Source of the DNA: Cellulomonas xiejunii
GTDB lineage: Bacteria > Actinomycetota > Actinomycetes > Actinomycetales > Cellulomonadaceae
Assembly: GCF_024508315.1 (NCBI RefSeq)
Contig: NZ_CP101987.1
Span: 806,001 to 870,000, forward strand
DNA length: 64,000 nucleotides
Direction of reading: 5' to 3'
Below the pieces are notes generated by a model. That model made no database searches and had not been told where the DNA came from. It saw only the letters and a program-made list of their open reading frames with translations. Positions 42,636 to 50,184 of this stretch are shown piece by piece (the stretch's first letter is position 1; each line of letters begins with the position of its first letter). A program made the position numbers and the translations under genes.

Positions 42636-43262
42636 TCAGACCTCCCGCGGGGAAGGCGCGTTGTGGCGCGCACCGATCAGGAACCGCCCCTCGGCGCGGA
42701 CTCGACTCAGGAGCGCCTCGCCAGCGTCAGCCATTTGTCGCAGATCTGCATCGTCCAGGTCGAGCAAGTCCACGCTGTTCCCGGTCCAGGAGGTCACGTC
42801 GTCCACGAACCGCGTCAGATCGGCCTGCCAGGACGCGTCGTCGGCAGGAACGCCGGTCGGCCGAACGGCAAGCACGTCGATGTCACTCTTCGTCGCGCCA
42901 TCGCCGCGCGCCGCCGACCCAAACACGACCAGGGCACGCGGACTGTGCGCCCACGTCGCCGCGTGAGCGACCATGCGCTCCCACAGGCGTTCGCGGATCG
43001 TGACGAGCAGGTCGATGGCTTCGGCTGCGAGGTGGTCGCGGTTCAGCTCGTGGAGGTTCGCACGTCCGGCGGGGGTCACTGCGACCAGGCCGCTGTCCGC
43101 GAGGTCTCTGAGGATGGTTGCGACCTGCTTCTGCGACACTGGCGGGGAGGTGAGCTCGGCGACCTGGCGTCCGGTCAGGGGCGTGCCGGCGCGTGCGAGG
43201 ACGGTGAGCACCGGGCCGTGCGCTGAGGGGATGACCGCTCGCAGCGGGACGCTGACGTCCAT
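42636..43262 (-). CDS. HTH-nucleotidyltransferase fusion protein (MNT-like)
   Basis: This 208-residue protein has an N-terminal winged-helix segment (VLTVLARAGTPLTGRQVAEL, QVATILRDLADSGLVAVTPA) and a C-terminal polymerase-beta-type nucleotidyltransferase. That domain has the motif LVVFGSAARGDGATKSDIDV (G-S-x10-D-x-D). Such proteins AMPylate or otherwise modify a partner and often act as antitoxins for HEPN toxins. No HEPN gene is adjacent here, so the partner may be lost or elsewhere. The ATG at 43262 has a GGAGG site 6 bp upstream. GAGT/ACTC inverted repeats lie just before it. Confidence 0.85.
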   Translation of the reverse strand: MDVSVPLRAVIPSAHGPVLTVLARAGTPLTGRQVAELTSPPVSQKQVATILRDLADSGLVAVTPAGRANLHELNRDHLAAEAIDLLVTIRERLWERMVAHAATWAHSPRALVVFGSAARGDGATKSDIDVLAVRPTGVPADDASWQADLTRFVDDVTSWTGNSVDLLDLDDADLRQMADAGEALLSRVRAEGRFLIGARHNAPSPREV

Positions 43263-43282
43263 GCGCACCTCCGGCAGTCGGT

Positions 43283-43318
43283 GAGTGGTATCACACTCAT
43301 GTGAGTAGGCTACTACTC
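43283..43318. promoter_or_regulatory. Cluster of GAGT/ACTC inverted repeats upstream of the nucleotidyltransferase gene
   Basis: Overlapping inverted repeats are present: GAGTG-n6-CACTC (43283-43298), ACTCA-TG-TGAGT (43295-43306) and GAGTAG-gcta-CTACTC (43303-43318). They occupy the space between the SUKH stop and the nucleotidyltransferase start, where autoregulation by its helix-turn-helix domain would act. Confidence 0.45.
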
Positions 43319-43928
43319 AATCGCGGCAGAGGAGAGCCTCACGGCTCGCGGCCCAGGCGGCACTCCCTGGTCTGGCCTCACGGGTAGCTGTTCTCGCCCT
43401 CACGGTGCGACTCACCTCGCGCTCGATGAGCCGGTTCAGAGTCGTGAGCTGGGCCAACCAGTACTGGCGCATGTTGGGCCACTGGTCGACGACTCCAGCA
43501 GGGTCGAATCGGTACACAGGATGGCCTCCCTCGGTGAGAGGGCCGTCCAGGTCGATGGCCACGACATCCTCGTCGCCGACGAGGACGGGGCAGAGCCCGC
43601 TCCGATGCGGCAGGTCATCGCCCGGGGCCGCGTAGAGGTTGTCGAGGAACTCCAGTGTGCGGGTCCAGGTCTCGCCGGTCCCGATCTGGTCAGCGCGGAG
43701 AAGGTCGCCCCACCCGAAGCCGTCCTGCCAACCGTCGCCTTCGAGCAGGAGTTCGCGGTGCTGAGCATCGAGTGGCCGGCCGAGCCCGACCTCTGCCGCA
43801 CGTAGGTCGTCATCCGTCGCACGCGCACCGGGGATCGATGGTTGCCACAGTTCTGGGTTCAGCTGCGTCAAGCAGCCGCGGCGAATGATCATCTCGCCGA
43901 GGAGAGCGCCCCATCCCGGCTGCCTCAT
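43317..43928 (-). CDS. SMI1/KNR4 (SUKH) superfamily protein, probable immunity protein
   Basis: This 203-residue protein has SUKH features: ARATDDDLRAAEVGLGRPLD followed by AQHRELLLEGDGWQDGFGWG, LLRADQIG, and the late VVAIDLDGPLTEGGHPVYRF. SUKH proteins neutralise polymorphic toxin nucleases. The ATG at 43928 has GGGAGG at good spacing. A later ATG at MIIRRG could also serve. The first residues (QPGWGALLGEM) share a 22-bp DNA stretch with the toxin remnant at 45215-45236, a likely cassette junction. No matching toxin is adjacent, so it is an orphan immunity gene. Confidence 0.75.
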   Translation of the reverse strand: MRQPGWGALLGEMIIRRGCLTQLNPELWQPSIPGARATDDDLRAAEVGLGRPLDAQHRELLLEGDGWQDGFGWGDLLRADQIGTGETWTRTLEFLDNLYAAPGDDLPHRSGLCPVLVGDEDVVAIDLDGPLTEGGHPVYRFDPAGVVDQWPNMRQYWLAQLTTLNRLIEREVSRTVRARTATREARPGSAAWAASREALLCRD

Positions 43929-44144
43929 CCATCCACCTCCCATGGCCACGGAGCGTACGTCTGACCGGTGTCTCCGTTTGGAAGACTGCTCGGCTCAGAC
44001 GGGAGCCGTATGTGCCTCGCTGTGCCGATCGAGTCGAGTTCACGCTGGAGTTCTTCCCCCGGCGCCCCGTGCCTACTCCTCTCCAGTCAGCGTCTGGACG
44101 TGCCTGGCCAATGAGGCGGCCAGAACGTCTATCGCGCCGACTTG

Positions 44145-44975
44145 TCAGTTACCTGCGCTTAGTAGCTTGCGCTCGTAGGGCCCGGGCTGGTCGCCGATGT
44201 CGTACCCGGTGACGTCGCGCACGGCGTCCAGGACGTCGCGGGCCAGGGTGGTGAACGTTGCCTCCTCGACCTCGTCCGGCCAGGCTTCGGTCGTCCAGAA
44301 GACCTCGTGTCGGAAGAACGCCAACGACATGTACCCCGTGCCCAGGGTGACGTTCAGCTCGTCGTACTGGACCGCGTTGCCCTGCCCGTCCTCCCCGTCG
44401 TCGACGCGCTGGACGATGTCGTGGCCACGGCTGCGCAGTCGCTGCGCGATCTCTGCGGACCAGAGGTGCCCTTGGTCGGTCGTGGTGCCGTCCAGCGGCT
44501 GTGCGCGGTCCAGGACGGCGCCGTCCGCGGTGAACTCCAGCTGCCAGCGCGCCCCGATCCAGTCGGGCTGGTCCACCTTCGCGGCCAGCCACGCGGGGGT
44601 GTTCTGCGGGGTGCGAGGGAACTTCTGCGCGTCGGCGACCCACGAGTTGGGCGCGAACCCGTACTCGGGTTCGTTGTCGTAGTCGAAGTCCGTGGCGAGC
44701 CGTCCGTCCGCGTGGACCGTGATGGTGGCGGTGAACCACGTGCCGGCGCCGGGCCGGTACATCTCTCGGCGCAGCGAGTGGAGGACTTGAGCGGCGTCGA
44801 GGGGAATCCAGGCACTGACGACAACCTCGCCGTCGGCGGTCTGCGCCACGGTCCGGGGGATCGAGGTCGGGCCGACTGTCTGGACCGTGTGACGGATCTG
44901 CGTCCATCCCGGCGGGGCGATGCTGGCCAGTCCGGTCGCGAGCACCTGGAGTTGCTCGGCTGTCGGCAGGCTCAT
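44145..44975 (-). CDS. YezG-like (DUF600) immunity protein
   Basis: This 276-residue protein has the YezG-type pattern, apparently in duplicate. The first half has WTQIRHTVQTVG, WFTATITVHADGRLATDFDY and DNEPEYGFAP. The second half has DDGEDGQGNAVQYDELNVTL and a similar beta-rich end. YezG neutralises the YeeF-type DNase toxin in Bacillus. Here the ATG overlaps (ATGA) the end of a frameshifted EssD/YeeF-type nuclease fragment, the expected partner. Tight coupling and matching families support the toxin-immunity assignment, although the toxin is now broken. Confidence 0.75.
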   Translation of the reverse strand: MSLPTAEQLQVLATGLASIAPPGWTQIRHTVQTVGPTSIPRTVAQTADGEVVVSAWIPLDAAQVLHSLRREMYRPGAGTWFTATITVHADGRLATDFDYDNEPEYGFAPNSWVADAQKFPRTPQNTPAWLAAKVDQPDWIGARWQLEFTADGAVLDRAQPLDGTTTDQGHLWSAEIAQRLRSRGHDIVQRVDDGEDGQGNAVQYDELNVTLGTGYMSLAFFRHEVFWTTEAWPDEVEEATFTTLARDVLDAVRDVTGYDIGDQPGPYERKLLSAGN

Positions 44976-45237
44976 TGTTCGATCTCCACCTTCCCTGCTA
45001 GTTGCCCGTCGACGAGCACGTCAACGTGGAGCACTTCTGGCCGGACGGACGGGTTGGGGTAGGTCTCAGGTCGATGACCAGGTCAACCTGCACACCGGGA
45101 TTGTCCCGGACGATGGAACGGATCTTCTTCGCCATCTTGCCGTAGTCGCCGCTTGCACCATTGACGAACTCGTCCAGCGCGACGATGTTGATGCCCTCGC
45201 CAGAGCCGAGGAGAGCACCCCAGCCCAGTGACGTCAT
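44972..45237 (-). pseudogene. EssD/YeeF-type DNA/RNA non-specific nuclease toxin, C-terminal remnant
   Basis: The frame from 45237 reads GEGINIVALDEFVNGASGDY, then MAKKIRSIVRDNPGVQVDLV, the central and late part of the non-specific endonuclease fold of T7SS toxins. After a one-base frameshift near 45055-45060 it continues in another frame: NPSVRPEVLHVDVLVDGQLA, then GKVEIEQ and a stop overlapping the immunity ATG. The catalytic N-terminal part of the domain and the delivery region are absent, and a stop lies directly upstream of 45237. It is a silenced cassette next to its still-intact immunity gene. Confidence 0.7.
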
Positions 45238-45720
45238 TCATGAATGCAGACCGGGCGTTGAGAGGTTGCGGCACACGACGGACGCCGAGGGTGCCCCCGC
45301 TGTCACGCGTCTCGCCGAGGCGCATGCCCAGTGGTCGAGATGAACCAGACGCCTTTGCGCCCGAGCCCAGGCAAGGGCGATTGCCCTCATCAGCGCGTTC
45401 GCTTCGCCGCGTCTACCTGCGGCGAGCGATCACGGCCACCTGCTCGCAGTCGTCACCGCCGCACGCAGTGCTCGGCGTGAACCACGTGTCCACCTGCAGC
45501 GGCGCAGGTCGGTGACCCGCAGGCCGTGCTCGTTCACGCGCGTGGACTTGGTCAAGTCCGGGCACGCGTGGGTGCCGTCGGGCGTGTCGAAGGCCTGCAT
45601 CGACCCGCTGCGCACGGCCGGGCGCGCGCACCACGTTCATCTACGAAGAGCCGCTCTAGACAAGCCCAGCGCTCTGCCTACGAACCACGCCATGACGCGG
45701 AACGGCTTGGCCGAGTACGC
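45238..45720. other. 480-bp decayed stretch between toxin cassettes
   Basis: There is no intact gene. On the minus strand, about 45620-45500, a frame reads MQAFDTPDGTHACPDLTKST then RVNEHGLRVTDLR. A second frame at about 45500-45413 reads VDTWFTPSTACGGDDCEQVA and ends. The two could be one gene split by a frameshift near 45500, of unknown family. The remaining bases show no signal. Confidence 0.4.
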
Positions 45721-46251
45721 CTAGGCGGCCGGCGCTGCACCAAACTCAGGGTCAGTGAGATCCTCCCAGCGGCCGAAGGCAGGGCGAGCCATCCAGAACG
45801 ACGCGACTACCAGGTCGTCACTGGTGAAGACGTCTTTCGTCGTAGGCTCTTGAGTTCTGTCAGTGATCTCCACCCGTACGTGTCCGTCAGGTTCGAAACG
45901 TGCCTCGCGGCGGCGTACGGCACGTGACCGGTGGTATGACCGTTCCGCATCGGGGTACTCGAGGTCGATCATCGCGTGGCGCCATAGCTTTCCATCCACG
46001 CTGCGGTAGTCAATCGTTCGTCGACGCGTGCCGTGTCGGTCGAAGAACGCGACCCGCACGTCTCCACTCGCACCAACTGTAAAGGTCCACCGCTGCAGCG
46101 GTGACTCCTTTCGCGCGACTGATGAACCTACTGCGGAGAAGGCCTTGCCTTCCTCGTAACTACGGCGCGCCTCGGCCTCAGTGATCCACGTGACTTCGTC
46201 CGCCGCGATGGCGCCGTCCCAGTAGTCCGCGTACCGGACTTTCATCCCCAT
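45721..46251 (-). CDS. Probable immunity protein, unknown family
   Basis: This 176-residue soluble protein is rich in aromatic and charged residues (VRYADYWDGAIAADEVTWIT, RWTFTVGASGDVRVAFFDRH, DVFTSDDLVVASFWM). No catalytic motif or membrane segment is present, and no family is recognised with confidence. The ATG at 46251 overlaps the stop of the upstream toxin fragment (TGATG), and the strand and order match toxin-immunity pairs. The immunity role is inferred from this arrangement. Confidence 0.6.
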   Translation of the reverse strand: MGMKVRYADYWDGAIAADEVTWITEAEARRSYEEGKAFSAVGSSVARKESPLQRWTFTVGASGDVRVAFFDRHGTRRRTIDYRSVDGKLWRHAMIDLEYPDAERSYHRSRAVRRREARFEPDGHVRVEITDRTQEPTTKDVFTSDDLVVASFWMARPAFGRWEDLTDPEFGAAPAA

Positions 46252-46886
46252 CACTCGAAATCGCTCCCGAATACATCTGTGACGTGAGCGTCGAGCTCAG
46301 CTTGATTGAGGACTGTCCCCGAGGTGTCGTGTATGACGACACCTCGGGCTGCAGCGTACTCCCGCACCGAGGGTGGCACGGCGCGAGTCTGCACCGGAAC
46401 TTCGAGGATCATCGAGCCATCCAGCGGTGTCCCCACGAGGTGTGGCGCGGATGAGAATGCGGCCCGATTGGCAGGAGTGTCCGCAATTGTGAAGTCTGGG
46501 TTCTGCGTCGGGTGCTTGTGGGCAAATTCTCGAATGATCGCCCGCGCTCGATCTTCGGTGACGTCAGCAAACTGGGTCGTCTTGCGTGAGACGACCGCCT
46601 CCCCGGGGGTGTAGTCGTCGAGGTACTTTACCGATCCGTCTGGCTGCCGGATCGTTACTTCGTGGTATTCGTACGTTCCTTCGCGCGCGTGATTGAACTT
46701 TCGCCCCTCGAACATTGCGGCCAGGTGATCATCCCCTGACTGCTCGAACCTGTGGATCAAGGCGTCCTCCGCGCGATGTTCCCTAGGAGCGGCTTCAACC
46801 GCGCCGAGCACCTGCGCATGCATCCGCCTGGCAGCCGCGTCTATGACGAGACCTACTCCTGGCGCAACGACGCGGAGTCGTCCCAC
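46251..46886 (-). CDS. Polymorphic toxin C-terminal domain (predicted nuclease), truncated gene
   Basis: This 211-residue frame contains EGTYEYHEVTIRQPDGSVKY, then VVSRKTTQFADVTEDRARAI, IREFAHKHPTQNPDFTIADT and GSMILEVPVQTRAVPPSVRE. The order of acidic and SRKTTQ motifs resembles a restriction-endonuclease-fold toxin domain of actinobacterial polymorphic toxins (remembered pattern, not verified). The first about 60 residues may be out of the original frame, and there is no export or delivery domain. A plus-strand transposase-like remnant overlaps the 5' end. It is probably inactive as a secreted toxin, but its product could be made. Confidence 0.5.
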   Translation of the reverse strand: MGRLRVVAPGVGLVIDAAARRMHAQVLGAVEAAPREHRAEDALIHRFEQSGDDHLAAMFEGRKFNHAREGTYEYHEVTIRQPDGSVKYLDDYTPGEAVVSRKTTQFADVTEDRARAIIREFAHKHPTQNPDFTIADTPANRAAFSSAPHLVGTPLDGSMILEVPVQTRAVPPSVREYAAARGVVIHDTSGTVLNQAELDAHVTDVFGSDFE

Positions 46887-47125
46887 TCCCAGCTGGACGA
46901 CTGGCTGTACCGCGGACGCATCGTCGCCCTGACCGCCGAGCGCCAGGCCCTCGCATGCTGAGCTTCGCCGTCACGCACAACGCTGTCGCGGACTGGTACC
47001 ACCGCCGCCGCGACGGGGACCCGGGCGCCCGCAGCGGCGGCTTGAGCCCCGAACCACACACCAACAGCACCAGCCCTCTCGAGGGGCTACTTGCACGTCC
47101 CGGAGCAGCCTCCCGGTACGCTTGA
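46752..47125 (+). pseudogene. Transposase-like remnant, frameshifted
   Basis: The first frame reads HPPGSRVYDETYSWRNDAES, then SHSQLDDWLYRGRIVALTAE and RQALAC stop. The second frame, from the ATG at 46955, reads MLSFAVTHNAVADWYHRRRD and ends at 47125. Together these look like the C-terminal end of a DDE-type transposase-like protein (WRNDAES...LVMLSFAVTHN...WYHRR), interrupted by a frameshift and missing its N-terminus. The family is named from pattern memory and could be a related replication-associated protein. Confidence 0.5.
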
Positions 47126-47244
47126 CCAGCGCCGGGCGGGCCCACGAGGCCTGATCGGCGCCGCACGGGACCGACGAGAGTGCCCGTGGTCGTGCCGGTC
47201 ACCGTTGCCGCCGGGTTTTCGACCACGTTTCTCGCAGGTCCCAC

Positions 47245-47317
47245 GCGCCTGTAGCTCAGGGGATAGAGCACCGCTCTCCTAAAGCGGGTGTCGGCAGTTC
47301 GAATCTGCCCAGGCGCA
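47245..47317 (+). tRNA. tRNA-Arg (anticodon CCT)
   Basis: The 73-nt cloverleaf has acceptor stem GCGCCTG (47245-47251) pairing with CAGGCGC (47310-47316) and discriminator A. The D-arm is AGCTCAGGGGATAGAGC, the anticodon stem-loop is CCGCT-CTCCTAA-AGCGG with anticodon CCT, and the T-arm is CGGCAGTTCGAATCTGCCC. No 3' CCA is encoded. Its 3' end is duplicated at 50153, so it is the integration target of the adjacent island. Confidence 0.95.
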
Positions 47318-47319
47318 CA
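47288..47319 (+). repeat. Attachment-site direct repeat, left copy (3' end of tRNA-Arg)
   Basis: The 32-bp sequence from the anticodon arm and variable loop through the T-arm and acceptor 3' strand is identical to 50153-50184. It lies inside the tRNA gene, as expected for tyrosine-recombinase integration, which restores a complete tRNA on one side. Confidence 0.85.
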
Positions 47320-47598
47320 GTGTGTTGGTGCAGGTCAGGGGCTCGCAGGCTGCGACCGATGAGTCCGCCGCGGTGCCTGCGAGGGCATCGTGGTCAGCAT
47401 GTGGTCAGCGAGGTTCCTCATCTGGCGGACGGGCTGTAAGGAACTTGGACGGACAAGCGCGGACCGGCCGCGGAGGCCAGACGGAGTGAGGCGAGCAAGC
47501 GCCCTTCGCTCCTAGACCCAAGGAAGGGCCTATCCGGTGCGCGTACGTGCACTCTCCCGGAGCGCCGGGCGGTCAGCAGTCAGGTGCCGACTCCGCAC

Positions 47599-48252
47599 TC
47601 ACGTTGCGAAGTAGGGGGCAACCGCGACCCAGATACTCGGCTCGTCCCCATCGCGGCGGTTGATCACTGAGGGCGCGACAGTTCCGCGCACTTCATGGGC
47701 GGTCGCAAGAGTCGGACTGGGCGACACGCTGGGGACCCGCTTGCGACTCCTCGCGGCATCTTCCGCGCAACGGTCGATCGCATCGGACTGATCGGCAGCG
47801 AGCCAGGCCGGAAGGGCGTCCGCTGGGTCGAGGTCTGTCAGCGCAGTCTTGGGATCGTTCAACCGCGTCCAGATGATCACCCCTCTGCACCACCGGAGGA
47901 CAGCGCGGTCCTGACTGCCGGTGATCCATGTTGCTAGCCCGAGATCGAGCGCATGGACGGCGGTCCGCGGCTCACCCTTGAGAAGCGCAGAGACCGCGTA
48001 CAAGACCCAGGTGTCGGGCAGCCACGCCCCGCCCCCGGAGGTGACCCAACTCTTGGTCCAGCGATACACCTCGTGCCAGTCGTCCTTCGCGAGCGCTGCG
48101 AGCGCCCCGCGTCGGCAGCGCTCGCCCAGGGCGCGGGTACCTGCGCTCTCGGATTCACCAACTTCGATCGGCACCCGGCGATTATTGCGGGCTTGTAAGT
48201 CGCTTCGCACCCACCGCTTGCGACGGCTTGGGCGCCAACGTTCTGCGGTCAT
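47599..48252 (-). CDS. Hypothetical protein of the mini-island
   Basis: This 217-residue soluble protein is rich in Trp and Ala (GALAALAKDDWHEVYRWTKS, WLPDTWVLYAVSALLKGEPR, AVHALDLGLATWITGSQ). The helical pattern resembles tetratricopeptide-like repeats. The C-terminus is more polar. No catalytic motif or membrane helix is visible, and no family is recognised. The start at 48252 lacks a strong ribosome site. The 281 bp between the tRNA and this gene's stop hold no gene. Confidence 0.55.
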   Translation of the reverse strand: MTAERWRPSRRKRWVRSDLQARNNRRVPIEVGESESAGTRALGERCRRGALAALAKDDWHEVYRWTKSWVTSGGGAWLPDTWVLYAVSALLKGEPRTAVHALDLGLATWITGSQDRAVLRWCRGVIIWTRLNDPKTALTDLDPADALPAWLAADQSDAIDRCAEDAARSRKRVPSVSPSPTLATAHEVRGTVAPSVINRRDGDEPSIWVAVAPYFAT

Positions 48253-48299
48253 GGTGGCGGTCGCTCGGCTCTCGCGCTGCGATCACCGAAGGGGCTGTC

Positions 48300-48544
48300 G
48301 GGGGTTGCGCCGCTTGCCTTCGGACGCCGAGGGATACGTCAGCCACGAAGACTTGCCCGTTGTGCTGCGCCACCACCTGTTGCGTCCCGGCGGGTCGAAC
48401 TGGAACGTGATCCTGCATGTCGTCGACGAGCTGCCGCCTGACCCGGTGCCGCCGCTGGTGCTCGCGGCCGACCTCGCAGACCACGACGGCCCGCGCGAGC
48501 TCGCCCGCGCAGAGCAGATCATCCGCGCGGTGCTCGCGTCGTGA
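48300..48544 (+). pseudogene. Fragment of an AbiEi-like partner gene
   Basis: The frame reads GLRRLPSDAEGYVSHEDLPV, then VLRHHLLRPGGSNWNVILHV, VDELPPDPVPPLVLAADLAD and ARAEQIIRAVLAS stop. This resembles the C-terminal end of the helper protein that precedes AbiEii-type nucleotidyltransferases in actinobacteria. Its stop overlaps the GTG of the next fragment (GTGA). The N-terminal half, including any helix-turn-helix, is missing. Confidence 0.45.
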
Positions 48545-48735
48545 GCATCGCACTGCCGCCCATGACCGATGCGCAGACCGAAGGCTGGTCAGCGATCCTC
48601 GACCTGTACGAGAGGCACCCGACCGGCTGGACCCTGGTCGGCGGGCAGATGGTGCACCTGCACTGCGCCGAGCGTGGCGCCGCGCCGCCGCGCCCGACCG
48701 ACGGCCTGGATGCCTTGCTCGATGTGCGAGCGTGA
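48541..48735 (+). pseudogene. AbiEii-like nucleotidyltransferase, truncated
   Basis: A 64-residue frame reads MSIALPPMTDAQTEGWSAIL, then ERHPTGWTLVGGQMVHLHCA and PTDGLDALLDVRA, stopping where the family would continue into the second metal-binding Asp block. The WTLVGGQMV...RPT-x-D-x-D(A)xLD pattern is typical of AbiEii toxins. The gene ends early, so it is inactive. It overlaps the preceding fragment by 4 bp. Confidence 0.6.
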
Positions 48736-48799
48736 ACTCCTCACCAAGGTCGCGATCGCCAACGGCCGCCAGGCGTATCGGGGTATGGCTGCGACTCGC

Positions 48800-48873
48800 A
48801 GCCTTCAACATAGGTCTCGCTCACTGAAGGCTAAGCGACTAGGCTTCAATAGTGACCAAGGTTGTTGAAGCCT
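48800..48873. promoter_or_regulatory. Two related inverted repeats upstream of the Fic gene
   Basis: AGCCTTCA (48800-48807) is paired with TGAAGGCT (48825-48832). AGGCTTCAA (48841-48849) is paired with TTGAAGCCT (48865-48873), a perfect 9-bp repeat whose right arm ends one base before the Fic ATG at 48875. The two palindromes are 41 bp apart at their left ends and share the GCTTCA-like core. They look like operators covering the promoter and start codon. Confidence 0.6.
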
Positions 48874-48874
48874 G

Positions 48875-50098
48875 ATGAGCGACCAGCCGACGGACGTCGA
48901 ACCCGGCGCGGGCGACGACGCAGCGTGGCCCGCGCTCACCGCCGAGCCCCGCGACTGGACATCGAACCTCGATGACGGGCGCCTCAGCGTCTGGGAACGC
49001 CAGCGGATCTCGCGCCCCTACAAGGCGTCAGTCCTGCCATCGATCGCGCACCGGACCCCGCGCATCAGCAGCAACGTGCAAGTCCTCGTCAACGACGCGA
49101 CCTCCGATGTCGCGCGGTTCGACAGCGAAGTCGCAACGATGCCTGTCCCCATGCCCGCGGTCCTGCTCCGCACCGAGTCGGCGTCCAGCTCCCAGATCGA
49201 GCATCTGACCACCAACGCCCGCAACCTCGCCATGGCAAGTCTCGGAGTTGGATCCAAGCAGAACGCCGAGCTCGTGGCCGCGAACGTGCGCGCCATGAAT
49301 GAAGCCCTCGCCGTTGGCGACGACATCACCCCCGACACGATCCTTGCCGTTCACCACGCCTTGCTCGCCGTGTCAGACCCCGACGTCGCCGGCCGATGGC
49401 GCGCCGAACAGGTGTGGGTGGGCGCCTCCGCGATCAGCCCGCACGGCGCCGACTTCATCCCCCCGCACCATGAACGCGTGCAGGCCGCGATCGACGACAT
49501 GGTCACGTTCGCTGAGCGCGACGACATCCCCGCACTCACGCACGCAGCGCTCGTCCATGCCCAGTTCGAGACCATCCACCCGTTCGTCGACGGCAACGGG
49601 CGCACCGGCCGCGTGCTGCTGCAGCAGGTTCTGCGCCGCCGGGGCTTGACCCGGCACACGACCGTGCCCGTGTCCGCCGGCCTCTTGCGCGATCCCGACC
49701 GCTACTTCCGCGCGCTCACCAGCTACCGGGAAGGTGACCCCGACGTCATCGTCGAACAGGTCGCCTACGCGGCAGTGGCCGCCACCATCAACGGCCGTCA
49801 CCTCGCCGACGACGTCATGGCCCTTCGCGCTGCATGGCAGGACCAGATCAAGGCCCGATCCGACTCGGCAGCGTGGCGCCTCATCGACGCACTCGTCGCC
49901 CAGCCCGTCGTGAACGCTGACTACGTCGCAGCGACGCTCGCCATCTCCGACCGTGGTGCCCGCAACGCCATCGAGGTCCTCGAGAAGGCCGGCGTCCTTC
50001 AACCGTCGACCTCGGCGCTACGGCACAAGGTCTGGCAGGCCCCGCAGGTTCTTGCCGCGATGGACGCGTTTGCCGCCCGTGCTGGGCGCCGCGCGTGA
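48875..50098 (+). CDS. Fic-family protein (AMPylase/NMP transferase) with C-terminal winged helix
   Basis: This 407-residue protein has an N-terminal region with the RTESASSSQIEHL segment (about residues 107-120), which aligns with the class II inhibitory (S/T)xxxE helix of Fic proteins. The catalytic motif HPFVDGNGRTGR is at about 233-244, complete with His, acidic and Arg residues. A C-terminal winged-helix segment follows (DSAAWRLIDALVAQPVVNAD, AISDRGARNAIEVLEKAGVL). It would transfer a nucleotide to a target Ser/Thr/Tyr. It is intact and preceded by operator-like repeats. It is the only complete recognised gene in the tRNA-flanked island. Confidence 0.93.
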   Translation: MSDQPTDVEPGAGDDAAWPALTAEPRDWTSNLDDGRLSVWERQRISRPYKASVLPSIAHRTPRISSNVQVLVNDATSDVARFDSEVATMPVPMPAVLLRTESASSSQIEHLTTNARNLAMASLGVGSKQNAELVAANVRAMNEALAVGDDITPDTILAVHHALLAVSDPDVAGRWRAEQVWVGASAISPHGADFIPPHHERVQAAIDDMVTFAERDDIPALTHAALVHAQFETIHPFVDGNGRTGRVLLQQVLRRRGLTRHTTVPVSAGLLRDPDRYFRALTSYREGDPDVIVEQVAYAAVAATINGRHLADDVMALRAAWQDQIKARSDSAAWRLIDALVAQPVVNADYVAATLAISDRGARNAIEVLEKAGVLQPSTSALRHKVWQAPQVLAAMDAFAARAGRRA

Positions 50099-50152
50099 CG
50101 CGACACGATGAGCGCGTTTGGGTCATCCCCGGACCCCACTCCTCGAGCGGGT

Positions 50153-50184
50153 GTGTCGGCAGTTCGAATCTGCCCAGGCGCACA
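50153..50184 (+). repeat. Attachment-site direct repeat, right copy
   Basis: This 32-bp sequence is identical to the 3' end of tRNA-Arg (47288-47319). The 5' half of the tRNA is absent here, so it is not a second tRNA gene. It defines the right end of the island. Confidence 0.85.

Larger units (their letters stand above)
47288..50184. mobile_element. tRNA-Arg-integrated mini-island (about 2.9 kb), no integrase
   Basis: Direct repeats at 47288 and 50153 enclose a hypothetical gene, AbiE-like remnants and the Fic gene. No integrase, excisionase or conjugation gene is inside. It may be a remnant of a larger element, or a satellite mobilised in trans. Confidence 0.7.

Noticed and set aside
50146-50184. 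Second tRNA-Arg gene
   Set aside because: Only the 3' part of the cloverleaf is present. There is no 5' acceptor strand, D-arm or anticodon.
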